Shown here: in pieces, positions 33,133 through 41,962 of the stretch
How the letters are laid out: every line of letters starts with the position of its first letter
Numbering within the stretch: position 1 is the first letter of the stretch
Source: Holophagaceae bacterium
GTDB lineage: Bacteria > Acidobacteriota > Holophagae > Holophagales > Holophagaceae
DNA length: 50,884 nucleotides
Assembly (NCBI GenBank): GCA_013334395.1
Contig: JAAXXS010000007.1
Coordinates: 1-50,884 of the forward strand
Direction: 5' to 3'
The notes under the pieces: model-generated
What the model was told of the DNA's origin: nothing
The model's database searches: none
Seen by the model: the letters and a program-made list of their open reading frames with translations, nothing else
Program-made: the position numbers and the translations under genes

Positions 33133-33234
33133 TTCTCGTATTTGCGAACAGAACCAGTCTACCGCCGGGATAAGCCCTTGTCATGCCTCACAACATGAGG
33201 TTTGCTGGAAAGACCTCACCCGGGAGTCCAGCTC

Positions 33235-34719
33235 ATGCGGCCCAATCCAGTCCTGCTGACCGTTGCCCTGACCGCCGTCCTCCAGGCCCAGTCCCCCTTC
33301 CAGTCCGCCGCGCCGACCCCTTCCCCGGTGCCTGTGCTGGCCAGCTACCCGGATACCCCCGCCGGCAAGCTGCTGCGCGAGATCAAGGAACATGCAGGCG
33401 TGGTGGAATGGGTGGAGTATCTGGCGGACATGATCGGCCCCCGCCTCACGGGCTCGGAGCCGCTGCGGCGCGCCCAGGCCTGGGCCATGGCCGAGGCGAG
33501 GGCCCTCGGCGCCGTGAACGTCCACGAGGAGGCCTACGACTTTGGCCTGGCCTGGACCCGCGGCATCGACAGCGCCCGCCTGCTCACCCAGAACGGCCTC
33601 CGCTTCCGCGTGGATCAACTGGCCTGGTCGCCGGCCACCAAGGGGCCCGTGCAGGGCGAGCTGCTGCTGGTGGACGCCCGCAACCTGGAGGAGCTGCAGG
33701 CCTTCAAGGGTCGCCTGAAGGGAAGGATCCTGCTGCGCAGCAACCCCGAGGACAAGCGGCCGCCCCTGGGCCGCCGCGGCGGGGGCGACATGGCGGCCTA
33801 TCAGGCCGAGCAGACAGCCATGACCCGGTTCCTTATCGACGAGGGCGCCCTGGCGACCCTGTCCATGTCCGGCCGGAAGAACGGCCTCGGCTTCACCTCC
33901 AGTGGCCCGGGCCGCGATCCCAGGAAGCCCGCCCTGCCCGCCGCCTACGTGCCGCAGGAGCCCTACCGCATGCTGCTGCGCCAGATGGCACGGCAGGAGC
34001 CGGTGCGGCTGGAGCTCTCCCTGGGCGGCACCTTCTCGGCCAAGCCGGTGCAGGCCCACAACGTCGTCGCCGAAATCAAGGGCACCGACAAGGCCGACGA
34101 GGTGGTCATCGTCGGCGGCCACCTGGACAGCTGGGACCTGGGCACCGGCGCCACGGACAACGCCACCGGCAGCGCCGTGTGCCTGGAGGTGCTGCGGGCC
34201 CTGCAGGCCACGGGCCTCAAGCCCCGCCGCACCCTGCGCATCATCCTGTGGAGCGGCGAGGAGCAGGGCCTGCTGGGCTCCCGGGCCTATGTGGAGGCCC
34301 ACAAGGCCGAGCTGGACGCCATCCAGGCGGTCCTCGTCCACGACATGGGCACGGGCATGGTCAAGGGCTTCGAGCTGCAAGGCCGCGAGAACTGCCGGGG
34401 CCTCATGGCCCAGGCCATCGCCCCCCTCAACGACCTCGGCGTGCGCGAGCTGCCCCTGCGCACCATGAACGGCACCGACCACGCCGCCTATGATCGCGCC
34501 GGGGTGCCTGCCTTTGCGGCCATCCAGGAGTCTGTGGACTACTTCGAGGGCACCCACCACAGCCAGGTGGACTTCCCGGATCACGTGCGCCCGGACCAGC
34601 TGATCCAGGGCGCCCAGGCCATGGCCGTCACCGCCTGGGAGCTGCTGAACATGGAGGGCCGCCTGCCCCACGGGATCGTGGCCCGGACCCCGGCCCCGCC
34701 GGCGGTCACCAGGCCCTGA
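33235..34719 (+). CDS. Secreted M28-family zinc aminopeptidase/carboxypeptidase
   Basis: A 494-residue exported metallopeptidase of family M28. After a signal-like N-terminus (MRPNPVLLTVALTAVLQAQS) and a PA-type insert comes the catalytic domain. Zinc ligands include His296 in VGGHLDSWDLG, Asp308 in ATDNATGS, Glu342/Glu343 in SGEEQGLLGS, an Asp in VLVHDMGTG and a His in THHSQVDFPDHV. This is the plasma glutamate carboxypeptidase-like branch. CGGGAG precedes the ATG at 33235. It is convergent with the K+-channel gene, 13 bases apart. Confidence 0.93.
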   Translation: MRPNPVLLTVALTAVLQAQSPFQSAAPTPSPVPVLASYPDTPAGKLLREIKEHAGVVEWVEYLADMIGPRLTGSEPLRRAQAWAMAEARALGAVNVHEEAYDFGLAWTRGIDSARLLTQNGLRFRVDQLAWSPATKGPVQGELLLVDARNLEELQAFKGRLKGRILLRSNPEDKRPPLGRRGGGDMAAYQAEQTAMTRFLIDEGALATLSMSGRKNGLGFTSSGPGRDPRKPALPAAYVPQEPYRMLLRQMARQEPVRLELSLGGTFSAKPVQAHNVVAEIKGTDKADEVVIVGGHLDSWDLGTGATDNATGSAVCLEVLRALQATGLKPRRTLRIILWSGEEQGLLGSRAYVEAHKAELDAIQAVLVHDMGTGMVKGFELQGRENCRGLMAQAIAPLNDLGVRELPLRTMNGTDHAAYDRAGVPAFAAIQESVDYFEGTHHSQVDFPDHVRPDQLIQGAQAMAVTAWELLNMEGRLPHGIVARTPAPPAVTRP

Positions 34720-34732
34720 GCGGAGTTCCCCC

Positions 34733-35785
34733 CTAGACCTTGCCCTCGGCCAGCCGCGTCAGGGTCTCCAGGGCATCGGCCGGTCCCATGATGAGGATCT
34801 CATCCCCGGCCTGGAAGCGTTCATCCCCGGAAGGATTGAAGCGAAGCCCTGCGCCGGGGTGCACGAGGCCCACCAGCAGCGCCCCCGTGGCGTGCCGGAG
34901 CCGCGCTTCCCGGAGGGTCTGGCCGACGAGGGGCGAGGCAGGCGCGATGGTGATGCGCTCCAGGCCCAGCTCCAGCTGCTCCTGCTGCAGCACCACATCG
35001 AAGAAGTTCATCATCTCGGGCTTCAGGAGAAGGCCCGCCATGCGGCGCCCACCGATCTCATAGGGACTCACGATGTGGTCAGCGCCCGCGGCCCGCAGCT
35101 GCCGCTCGGTGCCCAGCTTCGCGCTGCGGGCCACCACGGGCATGTCGGGGCGGATCTGCTTCACGGTGAGGGTCACCAGCACGTTGTCCGCGTCCGTGGT
35201 GAGGGCGGTGATCAGCCCCCGGGCGTTGCGAACCCCGGCGCGCTCCAGGGTGAGGTCATCCATGGCGTTGCCGTAGAGGATCAGCTCGCCGGAGAAGCGG
35301 GGGCTGCGGCCCTTGGTCTCGTCCTGCTCGATGATCACGAAGGGGACTCCCGCCTTCTTCAGCTCCCAGGCAGCCTGGAAGCCCATCTTGCCGAAGCCGC
35401 AGACAATGACATGGTCTTTGAGGTCGTCCAGGCGCTTCAGCATGCGGCGCTCCATGAGGTAGCCCCGGAGGTCACCCTCGAGGAGCAGGGCCGTGAGGTT
35501 CGAGAGGGCGTAGGTGGCCACACCCAGGCCGACGATGAGGTAGAAGATCGTGAACAGCTTGGTATTGGCGTTGACCTCGCCCATCTCCCGGAACCCCACC
35601 GTGAACAGGGTGGTGATGGCCATGTAGAAGGAGTCGAGCGTGCCCAGGCGGGACAGCAGGTGGTAGCCCAGCGCGCCCGCCAGGATGACCACGGCCAGCA
35701 GCACCAGGGTGTAGCGCAGCCGCACCAGGGGGGCGTCGGTGTCAGGGCTCCGGGACGGCAGGGGAAAGGGTCCGTTCAGGCGCAT
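34733..35785 (-). CDS. Two-helix K+-channel-like protein with TrkA-N/TrkA-C domains
   Basis: A 350-residue membrane protein built like MthK-type channels. It has two transmembrane helices (about residues 26-45 and 76-98) around a pore loop, then a TrkA-N Rossmann domain (HVIVCGFGKMGFQAAWELKKAG) and a TrkA-C domain at the C-terminus (APASPLVGQTLREARL...). The pore loop reads ITTLFTVGFREMGEV, so the selectivity filter is T-V-G-F-R-E instead of TVGYGD; potassium selectivity is uncertain. The ATG at 35785 begins one base after the thioesterase stop, implying co-transcription. Confidence 0.87.
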   Translation of the reverse strand: MRLNGPFPLPSRSPDTDAPLVRLRYTLVLLAVVILAGALGYHLLSRLGTLDSFYMAITTLFTVGFREMGEVNANTKLFTIFYLIVGLGVATYALSNLTALLLEGDLRGYLMERRMLKRLDDLKDHVIVCGFGKMGFQAAWELKKAGVPFVIIEQDETKGRSPRFSGELILYGNAMDDLTLERAGVRNARGLITALTTDADNVLVTLTVKQIRPDMPVVARSAKLGTERQLRAAGADHIVSPYEIGGRRMAGLLLKPEMMNFFDVVLQQEQLELGLERITIAPASPLVGQTLREARLRHATGALLVGLVHPGAGLRFNPSGDERFQAGDEILIMGPADALETLTRLAEGKV

Positions 35786-35786
35786 C

Positions 35787-36230
35787 TCAGCCACCCAGCC
35801 CATGCTTGATGGCGAAGTTGGCGGTACACAGCGCAACCAGGCTGCCGCCGCAGGTGAGCCGGCACTCCACGATGGCGCCGCGGCCCGAGAACCGGATCAC
35901 CCGGCCCTCGCCGATGACCTCGCCCTTGGCGGGCTCCAGGTAGCGGATGTGCAGGTCTGAGGTGGCGAAGGGCATGGCGCCGTCGAAGGCTGTGCTGAGG
36001 GCCATGGCGCCTACCATGTCGGCCATGGTGGCGAGCACCCCGCCATTCACGATGCCCCGGGAGCTGTTCAGCACCGCCTTGGTCGGCAGCAATCGCATGA
36101 TGGCGCCGCCTGGTTCCGTGGACTCGACGGTGAGCCCCCAGTCCTTGATGAGCTCCCAGGGATGAAACCGCGCGCGGAGACGCTCCGTGAGATCCGGAGC
36201 CAAGGTCTCTGGGATCAGCGGCCGGGGCAT
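35787..36230 (-). CDS. PaaI/YdiI-like hotdog-fold thioesterase
   Basis: A 147-residue hotdog-fold protein likely to hydrolyse acyl- or aryl-CoA thioesters. The core is NSSRGIVNGGVLATMADMVGAMALSTAF (HGG-like position replaced by NGG, with Asp71 as a probable catalytic acid). It is followed by TSDLHIRYLEPAKGEVIGEGRVIRFSGRGAIVECRL, the typical strand series. It is the first gene of a two-gene unit with the channel protein. The MITE-like element lies just upstream (from 36252), so the element may carry or disturb its promoter. Confidence 0.87.
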   Translation of the reverse strand: MPRPLIPETLAPDLTERLRARFHPWELIKDWGLTVESTEPGGAIMRLLPTKAVLNSSRGIVNGGVLATMADMVGAMALSTAFDGAMPFATSDLHIRYLEPAKGEVIGEGRVIRFSGRGAIVECRLTCGGSLVALCTANFAIKHGLGG

Positions 36231-36251
36231 GGTTAATCCTATCCGCTCCGA

Positions 36252-36520
36252 GAGCTTGTCCGTGAATTAGACACGCTCGCGCTGGGAGCGCCAGGCGAGC
36301 TTGGCACGGAAGGCGCCGCTGACCGTAGTGGTGGCTACGGGCAAGGCGCCTGACAGAGCCAGGCGACGCCTGCCGCCCCAGCCCGAAGGGACGGGCCAAG
36401 CCGCGTGCCCAGCGGCGTCAGAGGCCTTGAACGATGCCACCACATCGCCCTGCGGCCCTTTCCTTGCTGGATCACGCGGCTTGGCATCGTCGCGAGCATG
36501 CCTAATTCACGGGCAATCTC
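36252..36520. mobile_element. MITE-like element with 30-bp imperfect terminal inverted repeats, no transposase
   Basis: A 269-bp segment is bounded by inverted repeats 36252-36281 and 36491-36520, which match at 26 of 30 positions around a perfect 11-bp core (CCGTGAATTAG / CTAATTCACGG). Internally it is GC-rich and full of hairpins, for example CCGTAG-TGGTGG-CTACGG. No reading frame resembles a transposase. No clear target-site duplication is seen. Its right end coincides with the last base of the mrp stop codon. Confidence 0.72.
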
Positions 36521-37554
36521 TAAAGCCCCAGAACGCTCTTCAGGGTGTCGGCCATGCCCTTGAAGACCAGGGTCTGGGGACTGTCCGGGTGTTCCACCAC
36601 CAGCGGCTTGCCGCTGTCGCCGCCCTCGCGGATGGCCAGGTCGATGGGCACCTCGCCCAGGAAGGGCAGGTCCATACGCAGAGCAGCCGCCTTCACGCCG
36701 CCGTGGCCGAAGATCTGGGTCTCCTGGCCGCAGCCCGGGCAGATGAAGCTGCTCATGTTCTCAATGATGCCGAGGATCGGCACCTTGACCGTGCCGAACA
36801 TGCCGATGGCCTTCCGCGCGTCGAGGAACGCCACGTCCTGGGGCGTGCTGACGATGACCGCGCCGTCCACCTGGGCATTCTGGATCAGGGTGAGCTGCAC
36901 GTCGCCGGTACCCGGGGGCAGGTCGATGAAGAGCACGTCGAGGTCGCCCCAGGCCACATCCTTCAGGAACTGCTGCAGGGCCTTGTTGAGCATCGCGCCG
37001 CGCCAGATGACCGGACGGTCCTCCTCGATGAGCACGCCCATGGACATGACCTTCAGGCCGAAGGCATCCAGGGGGAGGATCTGCCCCTCGGGGGTGGCCA
37101 GGGGCGAGTCCTTGAGGCCCAGCATCATCGGCACCGAGGGGCCGTAGATGTCCGAGTCCAGCAGGCCCACCTTGAGGCCCAGCTGGGACATCGCCAGGGC
37201 CAGGTTGATGGTCACCGTGCTCTTGCCAACGCCGCCCTTGCCCGAACCGACCACCACGCAGCGCTTGATGCCGGGGATCAGGTTCTTGAACTCCACCTGG
37301 GCGGTCTTCTCCCAGCCGATCTCGATCTCGGCAGCTTCGACGCCAGGCTGGTTGAGAATGATCTCCTCCAGGGCCTCCTTGATGGCCTGGACCCGGTCCT
37401 GGTAGGACTCCATGAGCTGGAGCAGCACCGTGACCTTGCCTTCGGTGACATCAATGCCCTTCAGCGCCTTGAGGTTGGCGAGGGTGCCCGAGGTCCCGGG
37501 GACCACATAACCATTGAGGGCTTCGAACAGGGCGGCGCGGCTGATCTTCGTCAT
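36520..37554 (-). CDS. apbC: Mrp/NBP35-family Fe-S cluster carrier ATPase
   Basis: A 344-residue P-loop ATPase that carries and delivers Fe-S clusters. The N-terminal MIP18/DUF59 domain covers about residues 5-80. The ATPase part has the deviant Walker A G-K-G-G-V-G-K-S at residues 105-112, LLDSDIYGPSVPMMLGL, DLPPGTGDVQLTLIQ and the cluster-binding FICPGCGQET. The last codon is directly followed by TAG, whose final base is also the end of the MITE-like element. It lies downstream of the molybdoenzyme operon and could help its Fe-S maturation. Confidence 0.96.
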   Translation of the reverse strand: MTKISRAALFEALNGYVVPGTSGTLANLKALKGIDVTEGKVTVLLQLMESYQDRVQAIKEALEEIILNQPGVEAAEIEIGWEKTAQVEFKNLIPGIKRCVVVGSGKGGVGKSTVTINLALAMSQLGLKVGLLDSDIYGPSVPMMLGLKDSPLATPEGQILPLDAFGLKVMSMGVLIEEDRPVIWRGAMLNKALQQFLKDVAWGDLDVLFIDLPPGTGDVQLTLIQNAQVDGAVIVSTPQDVAFLDARKAIGMFGTVKVPILGIIENMSSFICPGCGQETQIFGHGGVKAAALRMDLPFLGEVPIDLAIREGGDSGKPLVVEHPDSPQTLVFKGMADTLKSVLGL

Positions 37555-37686
37555 GCGTGTCTCCAGCCCCCCAGTCTGCCACGGGCCGGATAGAAGTCGA
37601 AACAGGCATCATTGAAATATCGAGATCCAGGAGGCTCCAGCCCCCTGGCAACGGCGACCCCTGGCCAGCCTGGTCAGGTCCTGGCG

Positions 37687-37842
37687 TCAGGGCAGGGTCT
37701 CGGTGATGGTCCTGGAGACCTGCTTGAACTCCCGCATGCCCTGGCCCAGGGACTTGCCCAGCTGGGGCAGCCGCGAGGGACCAAAGAACACCAACAGGGC
37801 GACGCCGAGGAGCAGAAACTCTGTCATGCCGAGATTGCCCAT
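37687..37842 (-). CDS. tatA: Short TatA/E-type twin-arginine translocase subunit
   Basis: A 51-residue Tat pore component: one membrane helix (MTEFLLLGVALLVFFG) and the amphipathic helix PSRLPQLGKSLGQGMREFKQV with the hallmark F-G-P-x-x-L-P-x-L-G-x-x-L-G. It lacks the long charged tail of typical TatA. GGGAG lies before the ATG at 37842; a longer upstream frame is unlikely. It comes 57 bases after the Tat-dependent molybdoenzyme gene in the same direction, so the exporter piece appears dedicated to, or at least co-expressed with, that cargo. Confidence 0.9.
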   Translation of the reverse strand: MGNLGMTEFLLLGVALLVFFGPSRLPQLGKSLGQGMREFKQVSRTITETLP

Positions 37843-37899
37843 CGGGTCTCCCAGGAAAGCATGGGGGCGCGGTCGCGGCCGCGCCCCCGGAGCCAAGGC

Positions 37900-40800
37900 T
37901 CAGGCCTTCACCTTCACGAGCTTCACGCGGGTGTCGTAGAAGCTGACGCTGCCACCCACCTTGTCGATCATGCAGGTGTTCTTCAGGTAGGGATCGATCC
38001 ACATGGCCGCGTTGGCGTGGATGCCGCCACCGCGCTTGGGGTCGCCCTTGATCACGGTCCCATCGACCGTCATGTCGGCGGCGCCGGTGGCCCAGTGGCC
38101 GTGGCCGAGCGTGAAGGTGACGATGCCGGGCCGGATGGTCTCGGTGGGCAGCACCTTCCCGATCATGGCTTTCGTCTTGCCGTTCTTCAGGTCGTATTCG
38201 CCCTTGGGGTTGGTGGCCGAGACCACCTTGACCTTCTGGCCCTTGCGGAGGCCCAGGCGCTTGGCGTCACTGGTGTGGATGATGATGGCATTCTCGGGCA
38301 TGTGGGAGGACAGGTAGCTGTTGGCGATGGTGCGGGACTTGGTCATGCGCACATCGCGCTGGGTCACCAGGTGCAGGTCGTGGCCCTTCATGAACGCCGT
38401 GGGCTCCTCACCCATGACGTTGACGATGGGGACGAACCGCGCCAGACCAAAGAAGTGCTTGCCGGTGAAGGCGTCCTTCGCCTTCCAGGTCTTCTCCTGG
38501 TACAGGTTCACCTGCTTGCCCCACTTGTTGGCCACCATATCGCCCTTGAAGCTGGCTTCCTGGGTGTCGAAGCGCCCCCCGTGGTTGAGCACGTAGACCA
38601 CCTTCTTCCAGCTCGCGCCACAGATGGCCTGCCAGCGATTAAGGTCGAAGACGCTCTTGGGCAGGTGCTTGCGGCCCTTGAGGAAGATCTCGAGGTCCTT
38701 GTCCGTGGCGTCCGGCACGGATTCTTTGCCGTCGTGGGCGACGTTGGCCACCATGCGGAGGTAGAAGTCGTCGGGACGGCGCAGGTCCTGACCTGGGCCA
38801 AAGGCGTCCTTGCCGAAGCCGGGCAGTCCGAGTCGCTCGGCCAACCCCAACCAGACTGCCTCGACGGACAGCGGCTGTGCCTCGCCAAAGACCGTCACGA
38901 CCTCGTTGGGGGAGGCGATCACCGGCTGGCGGACGGGCTGCACCTTCACCGGCATGTTCGGGTGGGAGCCCATGAACTCCCAGCGTTCCATGTAGTGCAG
39001 GTCCGGGATGATGTAGTCCGCATACATGGAGGTGGTGCCGATGGTGATGTCACTGGCGAAGTAGAGCGGGATGCGGTCCAGGTTCGTCAGGGCCTCGATC
39101 TGGGTCTGCCCGGCGGGCAGGGAGTAGGTCGGGGCACCCATGTAGGAGAACAGGGCCTTGATGCCGTAGGGATAGGCATCCGCGCAGCTGGGGATGATCT
39201 CCTCGTAGACATCCGAGGCCAGGGGCCACCAGTTCCGCTTGGCGGGGTAGTTCGCGAAGATGGTGGATTCCTCGTACTTCGCATCGTGGCGGATGATCGA
39301 GAGCCCGAAGGGCTTCCCCGCCTTGGGGGTGAGCTTGGCCAGGGGGAAGGGCTGGCGGTCAGTCTTGCTGCCCGAGGCGTCGAAGGTGGACGCCACGATC
39401 ATGCCGCCCTTCCAGTCGAAGCTGCCGATGAGCATATTCAGGTGCATGAGCGTCGAGATATTGTAGAAGCCGTTCGTGTGCTGGGCCGGGCCCCGGTGCA
39501 TGTCCACGCCCGCCTTCTTGCCGTGGGAGGTGAACTCCTTGGCCACCTCCTGGATGACCTTCTCGGTGCTGCCGCAGATCTCGGCCCACTGGGCGAGCGT
39601 CTTCTCCTTGGCCGCTTCGAGCATGATCTGGAGGGACGTCTTCACCTTCACGGGTTCCTTGCCACCTGCCAGTGTCAGGCCATCGACGAACAGCTCGCCC
39701 ACCACGGGGTTCTTGTCGTCATTGGGATCGAAGGCGACGGGCTTGCCATCCTGTAGGGCCACCAGGTATTCGAAGGTATATTCCTTGCCGTCCTTGTCTT
39801 TCCTCATCTCCTTCGGCTTGAGGCCGATGTCGGAGGCCCGCAAGAAGGCGCCGGGAGTGCCGTCCTTCTCGAGCTTCACCAACCAGGCGCCGTTGGACCA
39901 GGTGGTCTCCTTGTTCGCGGCGGCAGCGCCCTTGTTGCAGGCGGCCAGGTACTTCGCGTCGTAGCGCTTGTTCTCCAGGATCCAGCGGATCATGCCCTGG
40001 GCGAAGGCGGCATCGGTGCCCGGCTTCACGGGGATCCAGCGGCTGCCCTTGGCCGCGAGCTTGGTGAAGCGGGGATCCATGACGGCGATCTTCAGCTGAC
40101 CGTCCGCCATGCGCTGGGTGATGCGGGGGGTCCGGTTGGAGGGGCCGTAGTTGCCGTCGAAAAGGTTGGCCCCCACGAACAGCACGAACTCCGCGTGCTC
40201 CAGGTCCACCTGCCAGTAGAACTTCTGCCCGTCCTTGAAGGTGTCGCCCACGTACTGCTCGCTGATGGCCTTGGAGGCGAAGTAGAGCGAGCCCTGGCAA
40301 ACCGTCGTGTGGCCGTGGGTGTTCGCGGTCCCAAAGGCGCCGTTGAAGCGGGCGGCGAAGTCGGAGCGCCCACCTTTCTTACGGCCCCACATGTAGACGA
40401 ACTGGTTGTTCTTGGGGCCGAAGTCCGGGTGCTCAGGATCGATCAGGTGGTGCAGGTTGCCGGCGTGCTTGGTCTTGAACTGGGCCACCGTCAGCTTCTT
40501 CTTGCGGATCAGTTCCACGTCGGAAGCCATCTCGGCGAAGACCTTGGGATCCCGCAGGCTCCAGATCTCCTTCATGCCGGTCACGACGCGGTTCTCCTCG
40601 CCAGGCACCTGGGCGAAGAGCTTGCCGCCGTTGGCGATCTCGTCCATGGCCTGGGCGAAGGGGATGGACTGCCACTTGCCCTCGCCGCGCTTGCCCGCGC
40701 GCTTGAGAACCTTGCGGATGCGCCAGGGATCGTAGGCGCCGGTGTGCCCCGCCTGACCCTTTGGGCAGATGCCAGAGTCCACGCGGGCGGCCCGGTCCAG

Positions 40801-41133
40801 ACCCTCGGTCATGGGCAGGTGGGGATTCAGCGTGAAGGGGTTGTAGGGGTTGCCGTCAATCTTCACGGCCACACCGTTGATCACCTTTACCTTGATGCCG
40901 CACCCGGTATTGCAGTTGAGGCAGGCGCTGTAGAGGGTGTTCTCCGCCTTGGCCAGCTCGTAGAGTTCTTTCTCGCCCAGCTGCCCGGCCTCGGCCTTGG
41001 CAATCAGGTCCTGGGCGAAGGACATCTTCGAGGCAGCGAAGGCGCTGCAGCCCGTGATGGCGCTGAAATTCAGGAAGCCGCGGCGGGACAGGCCCTCCTG
41101 GCCGGCGAGGACTGGGGTCAGCTTCTTAGCCAT
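37900..41133 (-). CDS. Tat-exported molybdopterin oxidoreductase, large catalytic subunit (TtrA/SrdA-like)
   Basis: A 1077-residue periplasmic molybdenum enzyme of the DMSO-reductase superfamily. The Tat signal is L-S-R-R-G-F-L at residues 15-21. A [4Fe-4S] site follows (Cys71, Cys74, Cys78, Cys123). Cys279 in THGHTTVCQGS is the probable Mo ligand. KIDGNPYNPF and overall size fit tetrathionate or selenate reductase-type subunits more than nitrate or formate enzymes. The substrate (tetrathionate, selenate, arsenate, polysulfide) cannot be fixed. Its start overlaps the preceding Fe-S subunit gene by 8 bases, and tatA follows. No membrane anchor gene is present. Confidence 0.9.
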   Translation of the reverse strand: MAKKLTPVLAGQEGLSRRGFLNFSAITGCSAFAASKMSFAQDLIAKAEAGQLGEKELYELAKAENTLYSACLNCNTGCGIKVKVINGVAVKIDGNPYNPFTLNPHLPMTEGLDRAARVDSGICPKGQAGHTGAYDPWRIRKVLKRAGKRGEGKWQSIPFAQAMDEIANGGKLFAQVPGEENRVVTGMKEIWSLRDPKVFAEMASDVELIRKKKLTVAQFKTKHAGNLHHLIDPEHPDFGPKNNQFVYMWGRKKGGRSDFAARFNGAFGTANTHGHTTVCQGSLYFASKAISEQYVGDTFKDGQKFYWQVDLEHAEFVLFVGANLFDGNYGPSNRTPRITQRMADGQLKIAVMDPRFTKLAAKGSRWIPVKPGTDAAFAQGMIRWILENKRYDAKYLAACNKGAAAANKETTWSNGAWLVKLEKDGTPGAFLRASDIGLKPKEMRKDKDGKEYTFEYLVALQDGKPVAFDPNDDKNPVVGELFVDGLTLAGGKEPVKVKTSLQIMLEAAKEKTLAQWAEICGSTEKVIQEVAKEFTSHGKKAGVDMHRGPAQHTNGFYNISTLMHLNMLIGSFDWKGGMIVASTFDASGSKTDRQPFPLAKLTPKAGKPFGLSIIRHDAKYEESTIFANYPAKRNWWPLASDVYEEIIPSCADAYPYGIKALFSYMGAPTYSLPAGQTQIEALTNLDRIPLYFASDITIGTTSMYADYIIPDLHYMERWEFMGSHPNMPVKVQPVRQPVIASPNEVVTVFGEAQPLSVEAVWLGLAERLGLPGFGKDAFGPGQDLRRPDDFYLRMVANVAHDGKESVPDATDKDLEIFLKGRKHLPKSVFDLNRWQAICGASWKKVVYVLNHGGRFDTQEASFKGDMVANKWGKQVNLYQEKTWKAKDAFTGKHFFGLARFVPIVNVMGEEPTAFMKGHDLHLVTQRDVRMTKSRTIANSYLSSHMPENAIIIHTSDAKRLGLRKGQKVKVVSATNPKGEYDLKNGKTKAMIGKVLPTETIRPGIVTFTLGHGHWATGAADMTVDGTVIKGDPKRGGGIHANAAMWIDPYLKNTCMIDKVGGSVSFYDTRVKLVKVKA

Positions 41134-41878
41134 GGAGCACCTCCAGGTTCTTGTCCGAGATGTAGTAGACCCGGGGCTTGGTGCCCTTCTTGGCCTTCAG
41201 GAACTGGGTCTTGTTCGCCTTGAGCAGCTGGGCCACCAGGCTCGTCGGGTCGTTGGCATCACCGTAGTAGGTCGCCCGGCCGATGCAGGTCGTCACGCAC
41301 TCGGGCAGCATCCCGCTGCTCAGCCGGTGCACACAGAAGTGGCACTTCCGGACCTTCCCGATGGGGGCTTCATCGGCCTTCCGGTTCCGCTTGACGCCGT
41401 ACTCGTAGGAGGCCGCCGTCTCGTAGCCCTGGGGGGTCGCCTCGTAGAACTTGCCCGCATCCAGCGTCCGGGCCGTATAGGGGCAGGCGGGAACGCAGGA
41501 CTCGCAGCCGATGCAGGTGTCGTAGTTGATCTTCACCAGCCCGGCGCCGGGACCCTCGGTCTCCTTCCAGGTGGCGCGCTCCTTCGGCGTCTGCGGCACC
41601 GGGCAGGCGGCAACACAGGGGGGGTTGTCGCAGTGCATGCAGGGCTGGGGCAGGTAGGTCCGGGCGGGAGTCGGATACTTCCCCGACTCGAACTCGTGGA
41701 CAGGCCGGTAGTAGAGCTTCGGCGGCAGCTTGTTCTCCACCTGGCAGGCGATGGTGCAGCCATGGCAGCCCACGCACTTCCGGAGGTCGATGACCATGAC
41801 CCAGCGGCGGGCCTTGTCAGGCCGTCGAAGCGAGCGCTCCAGATCCTGCTGCAAGGTGATGAGAACATCCTGTGCCAT
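41126..41878 (-). CDS. Ferredoxin-type electron-transfer subunit with four [4Fe-4S] sites
   Basis: A 250-residue iron-sulfur protein of the TtrB/PsrB/DmsB type that passes electrons to the molybdenum subunit. Sixteen cysteines lie in four groups: CVGCHGCTIAC (residues 35-45), CMHCDNPPCVAAC, CIGCESCVPAC and CHFC...CVTTC. No own signal peptide is visible, so it should be exported piggyback with its Tat-signal partner. It is the first gene of the operon, and its stop overlaps the large-subunit start by 8 bases. Confidence 0.95.
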   Translation of the reverse strand: MAQDVLITLQQDLERSLRRPDKARRWVMVIDLRKCVGCHGCTIACQVENKLPPKLYYRPVHEFESGKYPTPARTYLPQPCMHCDNPPCVAACPVPQTPKERATWKETEGPGAGLVKINYDTCIGCESCVPACPYTARTLDAGKFYEATPQGYETAASYEYGVKRNRKADEAPIGKVRKCHFCVHRLSSGMLPECVTTCIGRATYYGDANDPTSLVAQLLKANKTQFLKAKKGTKPRVYYISDKNLEVLHG

Positions 41879-41962
41879 TGAAACCCTCCTAGGTAAACCA
41901 GGGGCTCCGTTCGGGAGTCGTGGAATTTAGGATGAGGTGGGTATCTATTAGATCAAACCCGA

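Noticed and set aside
36281-36491. Possible remnant transposase inside the MITE-like element
   Set aside because: All six frames are interrupted or show repetitive Arg/Pro/Gly composition with no DDE-type motif.
37900-41133. Assignment of the molybdoenzyme as respiratory arsenate reductase ArrA because ars genes lie a few kilobases away
   Set aside because: The subunit is much longer than typical ArrA and its N-terminal and Mo-ligand motifs look more like TtrA/SrdA; proximity alone is weak evidence.
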